A stretch of 49,970 nt of DNA from Clostridium sp. D43t1_170807_H7 (GTDB taxonomy: Bacteria; Bacillota; Clostridia; Clostridiales; Clostridiaceae), in the NCBI RefSeq assembly GCF_015555905.1, contig NZ_JADNLK010000020.1:1-49970 (forward strand), given 5' to 3'. The notes below the pieces were generated by a model, which saw only the letters and a program-made list of their open reading frames with translations, was not told the DNA's origin and did not search any database. The translations under genes were made by a program, and so were the position numbers. Positions within the stretch are counted from its first letter, which is position 1, and each line of letters opens with the position of its first letter. This document shows positions 27,134 to 38,425 of the stretch, in pieces.

Positions 27134-28192
27134 ATGGAAGAACAATTATTATTAATGAATGAAATGGACAGAAGATTTAAGATCGGTGATGAAATTGAAG
27201 GAGAAATACTTTCAATAAAGGATGGTCAATTACAAATATCATTAGTTGGATATAAGTCTGATGGAGTAATTCCTTTTAAAGAATTAACATCTGAAGATAG
27301 ACTTGATTCAGTATTAGAAACTTTAAAAGTTGGAGATACAATAAAAGCTAAGGTAATAAAATTAAAAAATGAAGATAATTATGTAGTTTTATCTAGATTA
27401 GAATATGAAAAAGAAGAAACATTATCTAAATTAGAAGATTTATTCAATAGTAAATCTGAATTTGATGTTATTATTAAAGATGCTAAAGAAAAAGGGTTAG
27501 TAGCATACTATAATGGTGTTAGAATATTCATCCCTGCATCTCAAATAGATATAAAATATGTTGAAAATAAAGAAAGCCTAGTTGGAACTTCTTTAACTGT
27601 AAGATTAATTGATTTTTCAAGAGATAATCTTTCAAAAATAGTTGCATCAAGAAGAATAATATTAGAAGAAGCTAAAGTTGAAAAAGAAAAGTTAGCTTGG
27701 GATTCATTACATGAAGGTGATATTGTAAAAGCTGAAATTAAAAGATTCACTAAATTTGGTGCTTTTGCAGAAATTAATGGTATTGATGGTTTAATCCACT
27801 TATCTCAACTTTCATGGAAACATGTTAATTCTTGCGAAGAAATATTAAAAATAGGTGAAATAGTTGATGTTAAGATTTTAAGCTTAGATAAAGAACAAAA
27901 GAAATTATCTTTAAGTATAAAAGCTTTAACTCCAGAACCATGGAGCGTAGTAGATGAAAAATATGCTATTAATTCAGCTGTTTTAGGTAAAGTAGTTAGA
28001 ATTAATGATTTTGGTGCTTTTGTAGAATTAGAACCTGGAATCGATGGATTAGTTCACATTTCTAAAATAAGCCATGATCACATTAAACATCCTTCTGAAG
28101 TATTAAAAATAGATGAAGAGGTTAAATGTATAATTTTAAGTATTGATAAAGAAAATAAAAGAATTGCATTAAGTATAAAAGATGCACAATAA
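27134..28192 (+). CDS. rpsA: Ribosomal protein S1-like RNA-binding protein
   Basis: A 352-aa protein with four S1 domains at about 15-85, 100-170, 185-258 and 272-346. The third and fourth are the most canonical (KFGAFAEINGIDGLIHLSQLS and DFGAFVELEPGIDGLVHISKIS). It is shorter than the six-domain E. coli S1, as is usual for low-GC Gram-positives, so a role in translation initiation on structured mRNA is less certain. The chosen ATG has GGAGGG at 27119-27124 inside the end of ispH, so the two are probably translationally coupled. A terminator follows. Confidence 0.88.
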   Translation: MEEQLLLMNEMDRRFKIGDEIEGEILSIKDGQLQISLVGYKSDGVIPFKELTSEDRLDSVLETLKVGDTIKAKVIKLKNEDNYVVLSRLEYEKEETLSKLEDLFNSKSEFDVIIKDAKEKGLVAYYNGVRIFIPASQIDIKYVENKESLVGTSLTVRLIDFSRDNLSKIVASRRIILEEAKVEKEKLAWDSLHEGDIVKAEIKRFTKFGAFAEINGIDGLIHLSQLSWKHVNSCEEILKIGEIVDVKILSLDKEQKKLSLSIKALTPEPWSVVDEKYAINSAVLGKVVRINDFGAFVELEPGIDGLVHISKISHDHIKHPSEVLKIDEEVKCIILSIDKENKRIALSIKDAQ

Positions 28193-28203
28193 TTTTTAGC
28201 AAT

Positions 28204-28245
28204 AAAAAAAAGATTACACATATATATATAAGTGTAATCTTTTTA
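28204..28245 (+). terminator. Terminator of the cmk-ispH-rpsA operon
   Basis: AAAAAGATTACAC pairs with GTGTAATCTTTTT around an AT loop containing alternating TA repeats, then T-run. Confidence 0.85.
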
Positions 28246-28287
28246 TATATTAAAGGTTATGAGAAAATAAAAAAATAGAGGTTAAGT

Positions 28288-29223
28288 ATGGTATTGTTGG
28301 AAAGGTTGTCTAGTAATAATTTTGAGAATTTTAAAACTTTAAATTTAGAGAGATTCAGTAAAGAAAACTACGATAAAAACTTTTTTGAATACTATGAAAA
28401 TGAAAAATTCTTTTTAAAAATTTTTTTAAAAAAGTTTGTTAAACTATTTATTTATAATAAAAATGTTATAGGTTATATATGGTATGAAGTTCCAGTAGAA
28501 ATTCCAGTTCGTGTATGGTCATTATATGTTAAACCAGAATATTTATCTCTATTATCACCCAACATCCTAAATAACTTTAATAACACTATTCTCTCTTATG
28601 AAACTTGTGATGATAAAACTAATAATGAAATGCTTTCAAAGTTAGGTTTTAAGAAAGTAAAGCCTTCAATTTTGATGAGTATTAATTTAAAAAATTATAA
28701 TAAAACACAACAAATAGCTAATCTAATATCTTCATTAAAAGATAATAAAGATTTGTTAAAGAAAATAAATATATTATATAATTCTAATATAAATAAAGTA
28801 AAAATCTCTATAGAAAAAGTTGTTTTAAAAAAAGATGAAGAGCTGCGATGCAAATTGCAAAATTCTATTTTTTCTGCCTCTACTAGAGTTCCTTTAGAGA
28901 TTCAGGATATAGAAAATGATATAGAGCAAGATTATTATATTGAAGATTTATCACTTTTTATTAAAGTTAATAATATAGCTATTGGATATGGGCAAATAAT
29001 TTATAATAGAGATATGTATACTGTTGTTAATTTTGGCATAATAAAGGAATTTAGGAATTATGGGTTTGGTAAAATTTTATTAAACCATTTAATTCAAACA
29101 GCTAAGAATATGAACATTGATGACTTATTTATAAGAGTTGAGGAAACTAATTATAGTGCATTAAAATTATATAATTGGATTGGATTTACTCCTAAATCTA
29201 TAATTAATAGATGGGAAAGATAA
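28288..29223 (+). CDS. GNAT-family N-acetyltransferase
   Basis: A 311-aa protein with a C-terminal GNAT domain (about 175-310). The acetyl-CoA loop is RNYGFGKILL near 257-266, followed by RVEETNYSALKLYNWIGF, the usual end of the fold. The N-terminal half looks like a second, degenerate GNAT fold (VIGYIWYEVPVE, RVWSLYVKPEY and LGFKKVKP) without a clear CoA loop. The acetylated substrate is unknown. RBS is weak (TAGAGGTTAAG). The gene is monocistronic. Confidence 0.8.
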   Translation: MVLLERLSSNNFENFKTLNLERFSKENYDKNFFEYYENEKFFLKIFLKKFVKLFIYNKNVIGYIWYEVPVEIPVRVWSLYVKPEYLSLLSPNILNNFNNTILSYETCDDKTNNEMLSKLGFKKVKPSILMSINLKNYNKTQQIANLISSLKDNKDLLKKINILYNSNINKVKISIEKVVLKKDEELRCKLQNSIFSASTRVPLEIQDIENDIEQDYYIEDLSLFIKVNNIAIGYGQIIYNRDMYTVVNFGIIKEFRNYGFGKILLNHLIQTAKNMNIDDLFIRVEETNYSALKLYNWIGFTPKSIINRWER

Positions 29224-29360
29224 AAAATATATTTTATCATTTTCAATTATTTTTATTTACACATATTAGAATTTTTATTTTATAAAAAAATTTATATTTT
29301 AAATTTTTATAAGTGATAGTTAAATCTATCCTTATTTTTTTACACAAAAAAGGGTGAAAG

Positions 29361-29395
29361 AAAAAAATACTAAGTGCTTTAGTATTTATTTTTTA
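29361..29395 (+). terminator. Terminator before miaB
   Basis: AAATACTAA (29365-29373) pairs with TTAGTATTT (29379-29387), loop of five, then a T-rich run. The rest of the gap before miaB is AT-rich, with a TATAAT at 29409-29414 as its probable -10. Confidence 0.65.
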
Positions 29396-29458
29396 CAAAA
29401 TATTATGTTATAATACATTAAGAATTGAATATATAAGTAACAATGGAGGAAATTTTTT

Positions 29459-30802
29459 ATGGTTAACGAAATAAATGATAACTTATTAAAATACTATATA
29501 GAAACTTGGGGCTGCCAAATGAATGAAGAGGATTCGGAGAAGCTTTCAGGTATGCTGAAAAGACTTGGATATACAAGAACAGAAGATAAAAATGAAGCAG
29601 GAATAATTTTATATAATACTTGTTGTGTTAGAGAAAATGCTGAAAATAAAGTATTTGGTAACTTAGGTCAATTAAAAAAATTAAAAGAAAAAAATCCTGA
29701 TTTAATAATTGGTATATGTGGTTGTATGATGCAACAAGAAGGTATGGCTGATAAAATATTAAAGCAATTCCCATATGTTAATATTATATTTGGAACTCAC
29801 AATGCATATAAATTCCCTGAATACTTAAACAGAGTAAGAACAGAAGGAGTTCAAATAAAAGAAATATTCAATAAAGAAGAGGAAATTGTTGAAGGTTTAC
29901 CAATAGATAGACAAAGTGATGTAAAAGCATTTGTAACTATTATGTATGGATGTAACAACTTCTGTACTTATTGTATAGTACCATTTGTAAGAGGTAGAGA
30001 AAGATCAAGAAAGCCTGAAGATATAATAAATGAAATAAAGGATTTAGTTTCAAAAGGATACAAAGAAGTTACTTTACTTGGTCAAAATGTTAACTCTTAT
30101 GGAAAAGGACTAGAAAATGAAGTTTCATTTGCAGAACTTTTAAGAATGATAAATGAAATTGATGGCTTAGAAAGAGTTAGATTTATGACATCTCATCCAA
30201 AAGATTTAAATGAAGATGTTATTAAAGCAATTAAAGAATGTGGTAAGTTATGTGAGCAAATTCACTTACCTGTACAAAGCGGATCTGATAGAATATTAAA
30301 GAAAATGAATAGACATTATACAAGAGAGTATTATATGTCTTTAATAAATAAAATTAAACAAGAAATACCAGATGTTGCTATAACAACAGATATAATTGTT
30401 GGATTCCCTGGTGAAACTGAAGAGGACTTCTTAGATACTTTAAACTTAGTAAAAGAAGTACAATATGATTCAGCATTTACATTTATATATTCTAGAAGAA
30501 ATAATACACCTGCTGATATGATGTTAGATCAAGTTTCTGAAGAAGATAAACACCATAGATTCAACAAATTAGTCGAAGTCGTAAATAATGGTGTTATAGC
30601 TAAGAATAAAGCTTATGATGGAAAAGTTGTTGAAGTATTAGTTGAAGGTACTAGTAAAAATGATGAAAGTAAGCTTTCAGGTAGAACTAGAAATGGTAGA
30701 TTAGTTAACTTCTCTGGAGAAGATGTAAAAGTTGGTGATATAGTAAATGTTAAAATTACTAAAGCTCAAAACTTCTCTTTAATCGGTGAAGCTATAAAAT
30801 AG
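29459..30802 (+). CDS. miaB: tRNA-2-methylthio-N6-dimethylallyladenosine synthase
   Basis: A 447-aa radical-SAM methylthiotransferase converting i6A37 to ms2i6A37 in tRNA. The N-terminal MTTase domain binds an auxiliary Fe-S cluster through Cys in [21 protein letters not shown] and [10 protein letters not shown]. The radical-SAM cysteines are Cys165, Cys169 and Cys172 in GCNNFCTYC. The C-terminal TRAM domain covers about 375-445. RBS GGAGGAA. It acts after MiaA, whose gene lies 6 kb downstream. A terminator separates it from mutS. Confidence 0.95.
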   Translation: MVNEINDNLLKYYIETWGCQMNEEDSEKLSGMLKRLGYTRTEDKNEAGIILYNTCCVRENAENKVFGNLGQLKKLKEKNPDLIIGICGCMMQQEGMADKILKQFPYVNIIFGTHNAYKFPEYLNRVRTEGVQIKEIFNKEEEIVEGLPIDRQSDVKAFVTIMYGCNNFCTYCIVPFVRGRERSRKPEDIINEIKDLVSKGYKEVTLLGQNVNSYGKGLENEVSFAELLRMINEIDGLERVRFMTSHPKDLNEDVIKAIKECGKLCEQIHLPVQSGSDRILKKMNRHYTREYYMSLINKIKQEIPDVAITTDIIVGFPGETEEDFLDTLNLVKEVQYDSAFTFIYSRRNNTPADMMLDQVSEEDKHHRFNKLVEVVNNGVIAKNKAYDGKVVEVLVEGTSKNDESKLSGRTRNGRLVNFSGEDVKVGDIVNVKITKAQNFSLIGEAIK

Positions 30803-30808
30803 TTTTTT

Positions 30809-30841
30809 AGGATAACTTCTGTATAGAAGTTATCCTTTTTT
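30809..30841 (+). terminator. Terminator after miaB
   Basis: GGATAACTTCT / AGAAGTTATCC, GTAT loop, T-run. Confidence 0.88.
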
Positions 30842-30988
30842 ATATTAATTATTCGCTAAAACACCATATACCATATAGTATACGGATTATATTTTATTAC
30901 TTTCTATTAATTTAGAAATGTTGTATAATTGTTGATAAACGGCTAAGATATTGAATTTAGCATACAAACTATAACAGAGGTGATTAAC

Positions 30989-33715
30989 ATGGGTTTAACT
31001 CCAATGATGAGACAATATATGGAGATAAAGAATAAGTATCAAGACTGTATTCTTTTCTATAGATTAGGTGACTTTTATGAAATGTTCTTTGAAGATGCAA
31101 AAATAGCATCTAAAGAGCTTGAACTAGTTTTAACTGGTAGAGAGTGTGGACTAGAAGAAAGGGCCCCTATGTGTGGTATTCCTTTTCATGCAGCTTCAAA
31201 CTATATTTCTAGATTAATTGCTAAAGGATATAAAGTTGGAATATGTGAACAAGTAGAAGATCCAGCTCAAGCTAAAGGAATTGTTAAAAGAGATGTAATA
31301 AAAGTTATTACACCAGGAACATTCTCTGAGGCAAATGGAGAAGAAGAATATAAAAATACATATATAATGGCTATATATAATCAAGATGGCTATTACGGAG
31401 TCGCATCATCAGATATTTCTACTGGTGAATTCAAAACTACTTTCTTTAAAGAGCTAAAAACAACTCTTTTAGATGAAGTATCTAAGATTTCACCTAAAGA
31501 AGTGATTGTAGATATAAACTTTGATGAAGACTTAATAAATGAGATTCATAATATAAGTAATGCATTAATAACAAAGAAAGATATACTTCATTTTAATTGT
31601 ACTGACGATGAGCTTATAAATCAATTTAGTGAAGTAGAAATTGCTGGATTAGATTTAAGAAGTAAAATAGCCTCTTCTATCTTATTAAAATATATATTAG
31701 ATACTCAAAAAATGAGCCTTTCTAATATCAATATTCTTGAAACATACAGTATAGTTAATTATATGACTATAGATAGTAGTTCTAGAAGAAACTTAGAATT
31801 AACAGAAAATCTTAAGGAAAAATCAAAAAAAGGTAGTTTAATTTGGGTTTTAGATAAAACATCTACAACAATGGGTGGAAGAGCATTAAGAAAATGGATA
31901 GAGGAACCATTAATTAATATAGATGAAATTAATAATAGACTAAATTCTGTAGATGAATTATTTAATAATATTTATTTTACAGAAGAACTACGTGAAGCTT
32001 TAAGAGATATCTATGATATTGAAAGAATAGTAGGTAAGATTTCTAATAAAAATGTAAATGCAAAAGATTTAATATCTTTAAATATATCACTAAAAAAATT
32101 ACCTGAAATAAAAGAAAGACTATCTGTGTGTAAAGCAGATCTATTAAATAAATGGTATAAAAACTTAGATGTATTAGAAGATATAAGTACATTGCTTTCA
32201 AAGGCCTTATTGGAGGATCCTGCAACATCTATTAAAGAAGGTAATATAATAAGGGCTGGTTATTCTGAGAAAGTAGATGAGTTAAGAGAGGCAAAATTAA
32301 ACGGTAAACAATGGATAGCTTCACTAGAAAGTAAAGAAAGAGAGTTTACTGGAATTAAGTCATTAAAGATAGGCTACAATAAAGTTTTTGGATATTATAT
32401 AGAAATTTCTAAAGCTAACTATAACCTAATACCTGAAGGAAGATATATAAGAAAACAAACTTTAGCAAATGCTGAGCGTTATATTACAGAAGAACTTAAA
32501 GTAGTTGAGGAAAAGATCCTTGGTGCTGACGAACATCTAATGGCTCTTGAATATGAACTATTTGTAGAATTAAGAGATAAAGTAGAAGCTCAAATTCCTA
32601 GATTAAAGAATAGCGCTAATATAATATCATCTTTAGATGCTCTTACTACTTTAGCTAAAGTTGCTGTTGACAATGATTATATTAGACCTAATATAAATAA
32701 TGAAGGAATAATCGAGATAGAGGATGGTAGACATCCAGTAGTAGAAAAGGTAATAGGTAACGGTGAATTTGTCTCTAATAATACATGTATTAACAAACAT
32801 GATAATAGATTACTTTTAATAACTGGACCTAATATGGCTGGTAAATCAACTTATATGAGACAGGTTGCATTAATTACTCTTATGGCTCAAATAGGCTCAT
32901 TTGTACCTGCTAAAAAAGCTAATATATCTGTTTGCGATAAAATATTTACAAGAATTGGTGCATCAGATGATTTAGCTGGTGGTAAATCAACATTCATGGT
33001 AGAAATGTGGGAAGTATCAAATATATTAAAAAATGCTACCCCTAATAGTTTAGTATTATTAGATGAAGTAGGAAGAGGAACATCAACTTATGATGGATTA
33101 AGTATTGCATGGTCTGTTATAGAGTATATCTCTAAAAATAATAACTTAAAGTGCAAAACACTATTTGCTACTCACTATCATGAACTAACTAAACTAGAAG
33201 GAATAATTGATGGTGTTAAAAACTATTCAGTTGCTGTTAAAGAAACTGATGGGCAAGTTATCTTTTTAAGAAAGATAGTTGAGGGTGGAGCAGATCAATC
33301 TTATGGTATTGAAGTTGCTAAACTTGCTGGATTACCTTTAGAAGTAATAGATAGAGCAAAACATATATTAGCTAAATTAGAAAATGAAAAATCAATAGAA
33401 ATAGATAAACTATTTAATAATTATAAAGAAAACCCAATAAAATCTGAAAATATTAATGAAAAGGAAGTAGCTATAGAAAAAGAAGAAATTATTATAGAAA
33501 CTCCTATAGAAGAAAAGCCTAAAGAAGAAATTAAAAAAGTTAATGAAACTACTATAGCTAAAGAAAGAGATGAAGTATTACAAATAGACTTCACTATGCT
33601 TGAAAAAGAATCTTTATTATCAGAAATTGCAAATATAGAGGTTATGACTATGACACCTTTAGATGCAATGAATACTTTATTTAAAATAGTTCAGGATGCT
33701 AAAAAATTAAAGTAG
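30989..33715 (+). CDS. mutS: DNA mismatch repair protein MutS
   Basis: A 908-aa mismatch sensor. The mismatch-probing F-x-E is in [10 protein letters not shown] near residues 27-36. The ATPase core has Walker [10 protein letters not shown] near 613-621 and Walker [15 protein letters not shown] near 690. After about 800 the protein has a Glu/Lys-rich linker, then a QIDFTML segment that looks like a beta-clamp-binding motif, then the terminal MutS dimerisation part. ATG 30989 has AGAGGTGATT upstream; a GTG at 30980 overlaps that site. mutL begins 10 bases after the stop. Confidence 0.95.
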   Translation: MGLTPMMRQYMEIKNKYQDCILFYRLGDFYEMFFEDAKIASKELELVLTGRECGLEERAPMCGIPFHAASNYISRLIAKGYKVGICEQVEDPAQAKGIVKRDVIKVITPGTFSEANGEEEYKNTYIMAIYNQDGYYGVASSDISTGEFKTTFFKELKTTLLDEVSKISPKEVIVDINFDEDLINEIHNISNALITKKDILHFNCTDDELINQFSEVEIAGLDLRSKIASSILLKYILDTQKMSLSNINILETYSIVNYMTIDSSSRRNLELTENLKEKSKKGSLIWVLDKTSTTMGGRALRKWIEEPLINIDEINNRLNSVDELFNNIYFTEELREALRDIYDIERIVGKISNKNVNAKDLISLNISLKKLPEIKERLSVCKADLLNKWYKNLDVLEDISTLLSKALLEDPATSIKEGNIIRAGYSEKVDELREAKLNGKQWIASLESKEREFTGIKSLKIGYNKVFGYYIEISKANYNLIPEGRYIRKQTLANAERYITEELKVVEEKILGADEHLMALEYELFVELRDKVEAQIPRLKNSANIISSLDALTTLAKVAVDNDYIRPNINNEGIIEIEDGRHPVVEKVIGNGEFVSNNTCINKHDNRLLLITGPNMAGKSTYMRQVALITLMAQIGSFVPAKKANISVCDKIFTRIGASDDLAGGKSTFMVEMWEVSNILKNATPNSLVLLDEVGRGTSTYDGLSIAWSVIEYISKNNNLKCKTLFATHYHELTKLEGIIDGVKNYSVAVKETDGQVIFLRKIVEGGADQSYGIEVAKLAGLPLEVIDRAKHILAKLENEKSIEIDKLFNNYKENPIKSENINEKEVAIEKEEIIIETPIEEKPKEEIKKVNETTIAKERDEVLQIDFTMLEKESLLSEIANIEVMTMTPLDAMNTLFKIVQDAKKLK

Positions 33716-33725
33716 GAGGTGCTCT

Positions 33726-35741
33726 ATGAAAAGAATTAATCTATTAGATGAACATACTTCTAATAAGATAGCTGCAGGGGAAGTTGTAGAGCGTCCTGCC
33801 TCTGTAGTTAAAGAGCTTGTAGAAAACTCTATAGATGCTGACTCTAAGAATATAACTATTGAGATAGAAGAGGGTGGAATAGCACTTATAAGAGTTATTG
33901 ATGATGGATCAGGAGTTCATAATTTAGATATAGAAAAGGCCTTCTTACCACATGCTACATCTAAAATCAAAACTGTTGAAGATATATATTCTATAAATAC
34001 TTTAGGTTTTAGAGGAGAAGCTTTACCATCTATAGCATCTGTATCTAAGCTAACCTTTAGAAGTAAACCTTCTGAATGTGACTTTGGTAAGGAAATAATT
34101 TTAGAAGCTGGAGAAAAATTATCATTAACTGATATAGGGATGAATAACGGCTCTGTAATGGAAGTTAAAGATTTATTTTTTAATGTTCCTGCTAGAAGAA
34201 AGTTTTTAAAATCTACTTCAAGAGAAGGTAGTTTGATAAATGATATTATTTTAAGAATAGCTTTATCTAACCCTGATATATCTTTTAAACTATTTAACAA
34301 TGGTAAAAAGACATTGCATACATACGGAGATGGTAACTTAAACAATGTTATACGAACTATTTACGGGAAAAATATATCTGAGCATGTATTACCTTTTGAC
34401 TACGAAGATGAAACTCTAAAAGTTCATGGTTATATAGGCAAAGAAATAATCGCTAGAGGTTCTAGAAACAACGAAAGTATATTTGTTAATAATAGATATA
34501 TAAAAAATAAAACAATCGTAGCAGCGGTAGAAAATGCATTTAAATCATTCTCAACTGTCAACAAATTCCCTTTCTTTGTACTTTTTATAGATTTATCACC
34601 AGACTCTATAGATGTTAATATACATCCTACAAAAGCTGAAATAAAGTTTAAAGATGAAAGAGTTATTTATAAAAGAGTATTTGATGCAGTTCATACTGCT
34701 TTAAAAGAAGATATATTTAATTCATTTGCGGTAGAAGATAAATTTGTAAATGAAGAAGTTATTGAAGAACTTAAATTAGATTTAGATACAGCATCTAAAA
34801 GTAACCATATAGATGAACCAATTGTTTCTAATAAAGTTGAACCTTCTATAAAGGATATATATAATAACGTTACTATACATGATGTTGCTAAAGAAGAGGA
34901 TTTATATAATAAATTAAAGGAATTAAATAAAAATAAAACTATTAATTCGTATAATGATAATCTAAATAATAATTCTAAATCATTAAATAATACAACTATA
35001 AATGAAAATACTAATAATAATGATTATTATACTACAAATAATTTTACCTCTTCAAAAACTAATTTATCTGAAGTGGAAAAAGTTAATAATTTAAATTTGT
35101 CTACAGCCTCTGTAGAAATAAATAAAGAAGTAGTAACGGAAAAAGAGGTAAATAAGGCCAAATTTCCGGATCTACGAGTTATTGGTCAGTTTAATAAAAC
35201 TTATATATTAGCTGAATATTTAGATACGCTTTATATAATAGATCAACATGCTGCTCATGAAAAAATATTGTATGAAAAGTATGTAAAAGATATAGAAAGT
35301 AAAGAAATTGTAGTGCAGCAATTACTAATTCCTTGCATAATAGATTTATCTTTAGATGACTATGAATGTTATAAGGAAAACATGGAGATATTTACTAATT
35401 CAGGATTTGTTATAGAAGAGTTTGGCGGTAATACAATTGCATTAAAAGAAGTTCCTTATTTTTTAGGAAAACTAGATGCCAAAAATTTCTTATTAAGTAT
35501 AATTGATAATTTAAAAAATTTGGGTAGTGGTAAAACAGTAGAAGTTAAGTTAAATAAAATTGCTACTATGGCATGTAAGGCTGCAGTTAAGGCAAATGAT
35601 TATTTAACACAAATAGAAATGGAGAAACTTATTTCTGATTTAAGATATATAGATAATCCCTTTAACTGTCCACATGGAAGGCCTATAATAATTAAATTTA
35701 CAGAATATGAATTAGATAAAAAGTTTAGAAGGATAGTATAG
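33726..35741 (+). CDS. mutL: DNA mismatch repair endonuclease MutL
   Basis: A 671-aa protein. The N-terminal GHKL ATPase has [31 protein letters not shown] and [13 protein letters not shown] long Asn-rich, low-complexity linker lies around 395-455. The C-terminal domain carries the nuclease metal site [12 protein letters not shown] near residue 506, [10 protein letters not shown] and CPHGRP near 648, so this MutL should nick DNA itself, as expected in bacteria lacking MutH. RBS AGGAGGTG. It is joined to mutS and miaA in one operon. Confidence 0.95.
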   Translation: MKRINLLDEHTSNKIAAGEVVERPASVVKELVENSIDADSKNITIEIEEGGIALIRVIDDGSGVHNLDIEKAFLPHATSKIKTVEDIYSINTLGFRGEALPSIASVSKLTFRSKPSECDFGKEIILEAGEKLSLTDIGMNNGSVMEVKDLFFNVPARRKFLKSTSREGSLINDIILRIALSNPDISFKLFNNGKKTLHTYGDGNLNNVIRTIYGKNISEHVLPFDYEDETLKVHGYIGKEIIARGSRNNESIFVNNRYIKNKTIVAAVENAFKSFSTVNKFPFFVLFIDLSPDSIDVNIHPTKAEIKFKDERVIYKRVFDAVHTALKEDIFNSFAVEDKFVNEEVIEELKLDLDTASKSNHIDEPIVSNKVEPSIKDIYNNVTIHDVAKEEDLYNKLKELNKNKTINSYNDNLNNNSKSLNNTTINENTNNNDYYTTNNFTSSKTNLSEVEKVNNLNLSTASVEINKEVVTEKEVNKAKFPDLRVIGQFNKTYILAEYLDTLYIIDQHAAHEKILYEKYVKDIESKEIVVQQLLIPCIIDLSLDDYECYKENMEIFTNSGFVIEEFGGNTIALKEVPYFLGKLDAKNFLLSIIDNLKNLGSGKTVEVKLNKIATMACKAAVKANDYLTQIEMEKLISDLRYIDNPFNCPHGRPIIIKFTEYELDKKFRRIV

Positions 35742-35754
35742 AAAGGTTTATAAT

Positions 35755-36681
35755 ATGAAAAATAAAATATTAGTTTTAGCTGGTCCAACAGCAGTAGGAA
35801 AAACAGCTTTATCTATAGAGTTAGCTAAGAAATTAAATGGAGAAATAGTATCAACAGATTCTATGCAAATATATAAGTACATGGATATCGGTTCAGCAAA
35901 AATAACCCCTTCTGAAATGGATGGTATAAAACATCATATGCTAGATGTAACAACTCCAGATAAACCATTTTCAGTTGTAGATTTTAAAACTTTAGCAGAA
36001 CCAATAATTTCTGATTTACTAACAGAAAATAAACTTCCTATTTTAACTGGAGGTACAGGACTTTATATAAATGCATTAACTTGTAATATGAACTTCACTG
36101 ATGCGCCAAGTGATGAAGCATATAGAAAAGAATTAGAAGAACTTGCGATAGCTAATGGTGATAGTTATATTCACGAAATGTTAAAAGAAATTGATCCTAT
36201 AAGCTATAAGTCCATTCATCCTAATAACAGGAAGAGGGTAATAAGAGCATTAGAAGTATATAAAGTAACTAATAAACCTTTTAGTTCATTTAATGCTGGT
36301 GAAGACTTCTATAAAAGCAAATACGACATTCATTATTTTGTATTAGATATGAATAGAGAAAGGCTTTATGAAAGAATAAATAGAAGAGTAGATATAATGT
36401 TTGAAAATGGACTTCTAGAAGAATGTATTAAATTAAAGGAAAATGGGTATAATTCATCTATGCAGGCAATGCAAGGAATAGGATATAAAGAGGTGCTTTT
36501 ATACCTTGAAAATTCCATAACCTTAGAAGAGGCTATAGGAATGATTAAACAAGGTTCTAGAAACTATGCTAAACGTCAATTAACTTGGTTTAGAAAGGAT
36601 CCAAGAGCTAAATTCTTAAATAAAGATCTATTATCTGATGATGAAATACTTCAAATAATAATAGATGATTTAAACAATTAA
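35755..36681 (+). CDS. miaA: tRNA dimethylallyltransferase
   Basis: A 308-aa enzyme adding the dimethylallyl group of DMAPP to A37 of tRNAs reading UNN codons. The P-loop is GPTAVGKT at 8-15, with [25 protein letters not shown] and the C-terminal QGIGYKEV and [12 protein letters not shown] all present. It starts 13 bases after mutL. The product is the substrate of MiaB encoded upstream. Confidence 0.95.
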   Translation: MKNKILVLAGPTAVGKTALSIELAKKLNGEIVSTDSMQIYKYMDIGSAKITPSEMDGIKHHMLDVTTPDKPFSVVDFKTLAEPIISDLLTENKLPILTGGTGLYINALTCNMNFTDAPSDEAYRKELEELAIANGDSYIHEMLKEIDPISYKSIHPNNRKRVIRALEVYKVTNKPFSSFNAGEDFYKSKYDIHYFVLDMNRERLYERINRRVDIMFENGLLEECIKLKENGYNSSMQAMQGIGYKEVLLYLENSITLEEAIGMIKQGSRNYAKRQLTWFRKDPRAKFLNKDLLSDDEILQIIIDDLNN

Positions 36682-36731
36682 TAAGTTTATAATTATATAA
36701 AAATAAATGCTTAGCCATGGAGGTGGTTATT

Positions 36732-36968
36732 ATGAATAAACAAAGTAATAATATTCAAGATATTTTCTTAAATAACGCAAGAAAAAGTAAAACTTTAGTG
36801 TCTATTTATTTAGTTAACGGTTTTCAACTAAGAGGATTCGTTAAAGGATTCGATAACTTTACTGTTATTTTAGATTGCGAAGGAAAGCAAATGCTAGTAT
36901 ATAAGCATTCAATTACAACAATAACCCCATCAAAACCTCTACCTTTTTTAGATAATGAAAACTTATAG
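36732..36968 (+). CDS. hfq: RNA chaperone Hfq
   Basis: A 78-aa Sm-like protein. Sm1 is [25 protein letters not shown] and Sm2 contains the YKHSITTI motif. The C-terminal tail is short. ATG 36732 is preceded by GGAGGTGGTTATT; an upstream in-frame ATG (36717) overlaps the Shine-Dalgarno and is not used. It follows miaA by 50 bases, the common bacterial order. The gene ends in a terminator, closing the mutS-mutL-miaA-hfq unit. Confidence 0.95.
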   Translation: MNKQSNNIQDIFLNNARKSKTLVSIYLVNGFQLRGFVKGFDNFTVILDCEGKQMLVYKHSITTITPSKPLPFLDNENL

Positions 36969-36992
36969 GAACTGCTTATAGCAGTTCTTTTC
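36969..36992 (+). terminator. Terminator after hfq
   Basis: GAACTGC / GCAGTTC around TTATA, then TTTTCT; begins at the hfq stop codon. Confidence 0.85.
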
Positions 36993-37095
36993 TATAATTA
37001 TATTAATTTTATAACTTTTAAATATAAAAAAACTTTATATTTAACATATTATTATATATAATTATTATGAAATAATATATAATGGAGGAACTTTA

Positions 37096-38373
37096 ATGTT
37101 AAGAGAAACAGAAAAGTTAATGATGGAATCTTACAACATAAAGCCACATGTATTTGAATTATATAAAAAGGCTTTAAGTGATGTAGAAGAACAATTTAAA
37201 ATTTATGATGAAATAAGAGAGTATAATCAACTAAAGGTACTTAATGCATTCCAAGAAGAAAGAATAAGTGATATGCATTTTACAAATTCATCAGGATATG
37301 GATATGATGACATTGGTAGAGATACTTTAGATAAAGTATATGCAAGAATATTTAATACTGAAAGTGCTTTAGTTAGACCACACTTTGTAAATGGTACTCA
37401 TGCTATTGGTTGTGCATTAATGGGTAATTTAAAAACAGGAGATACCATGGTATGTATTACTGGCGCTCCTTATGATACTTTACATAACATAATTGGCATA
37501 AGTGGAAAAGAAAATATAGGTTCATTAAAAGAGTATGGAGTTAACTACAAACAAGTAGATTTAAAGGATGGTACTTTCGATACTGAAAAGATTATAGAAG
37601 TCCTTAAAGAAGATTCTACAATTAAATTAGTACATATACAAAGAAGTACAGGATATGGATGGAGAAAATCATTCTTAGTTTCTGAAATAGGAGAAATAAT
37701 TTCAAAAATAAAGGAAATCAGAAGTGATGTTTGCGTTTTTGTAGATAACTGTTATGGAGAATTAATAGACAAAATTGAACCTACAGATGTTGGGGCAGAT
37801 TTAGTTGCTGGATCACTTATAAAAAATCTAGGTGGTGGAATAGCACCAACAGGTGGATATGTGGCTGGTAAAGCAAAATACGTAGAACAAGCAGCTTATA
37901 GATTAACAACTCCTGGAATAGGAGGGGAGTGTGGTTCTACATTTGGCATTATGAGACAACTTTATCAAGGGTTATTCTTAGCACCTCATATAGTTATGGA
38001 AGCTCTTAAAGGAGCTGTATTCTGTTCTAGAATAATGGAAATTGCAGGATTTGAAGTTTTACCTAAGTATAACGATAAGAGAAGTGATATTATTCAAGCT
38101 ATTAAATTTAACGATAGAGAGAACTTAATAAAATTCTGTAAGGGTATTCAAAAAGGATCTCCAATCGATTCTTATGTTGAATGTGAACCATGGGCAATGC
38201 CTGGATATAATGATGAAGTTATAATGGCAGCTGGTGCATTTATTCAAGGTTCATCTATTGAATTATCTGCAGATGCGCCTATAAGAGAACCTTATATAGC
38301 ATATCTACAAGGTGGATTAACATTTGACCATGCTAAAATAGGTATATTAATTTCACTAAATAACATAATTTAA
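37096..38373 (+). CDS. YnbB-type PLP enzyme (methionine gamma-lyase family, 'aluminium resistance')
   Basis: A 425-aa PLP-dependent protein of the family annotated as aluminium resistance or methionine gamma-lyase-like (B. subtilis YnbB). Conserved parts are HFTNSSGYGYDDIGRDTLDKVYA near 55-77, RPHFVNGTHAIG near 94-105, FVDNCYGEL, and the PLP lysine segment AGSLIKNLGGGIAPTGGYVAG near 235-255. The true substrate is not settled. Location downstream of miaA-hfq is also seen in other Firmicutes. RBS ATGGAGGAAC precedes the ATG. Confidence 0.85.
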   Translation: MLRETEKLMMESYNIKPHVFELYKKALSDVEEQFKIYDEIREYNQLKVLNAFQEERISDMHFTNSSGYGYDDIGRDTLDKVYARIFNTESALVRPHFVNGTHAIGCALMGNLKTGDTMVCITGAPYDTLHNIIGISGKENIGSLKEYGVNYKQVDLKDGTFDTEKIIEVLKEDSTIKLVHIQRSTGYGWRKSFLVSEIGEIISKIKEIRSDVCVFVDNCYGELIDKIEPTDVGADLVAGSLIKNLGGGIAPTGGYVAGKAKYVEQAAYRLTTPGIGGECGSTFGIMRQLYQGLFLAPHIVMEALKGAVFCSRIMEIAGFEVLPKYNDKRSDIIQAIKFNDRENLIKFCKGIQKGSPIDSYVECEPWAMPGYNDEVIMAAGAFIQGSSIELSADAPIREPYIAYLQGGLTFDHAKIGILISLNNII

Positions 38374-38378
38374 TCATT

Positions 38379-38416
38379 AAAAGAGGCTATATTTAATTAT
38401 ATAGTCTCTTTTTTTA
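38379..38416. terminator. Bidirectional terminator after the YnbB-type gene
   Basis: AAGAGGCTATAT pairs with ATATAGTCTCTT (one G-U pair), with a T-run to the right. It separates the PLP enzyme gene from the convergent DUF3267 gene. Confidence 0.8.
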
Positions 38417-38425
38417 AATATAATT

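Noticed and set aside
33917..34345. 142-aa minus-strand ORF within mutL
   Set aside because: Shadow of the conserved MutL ATPase domain.
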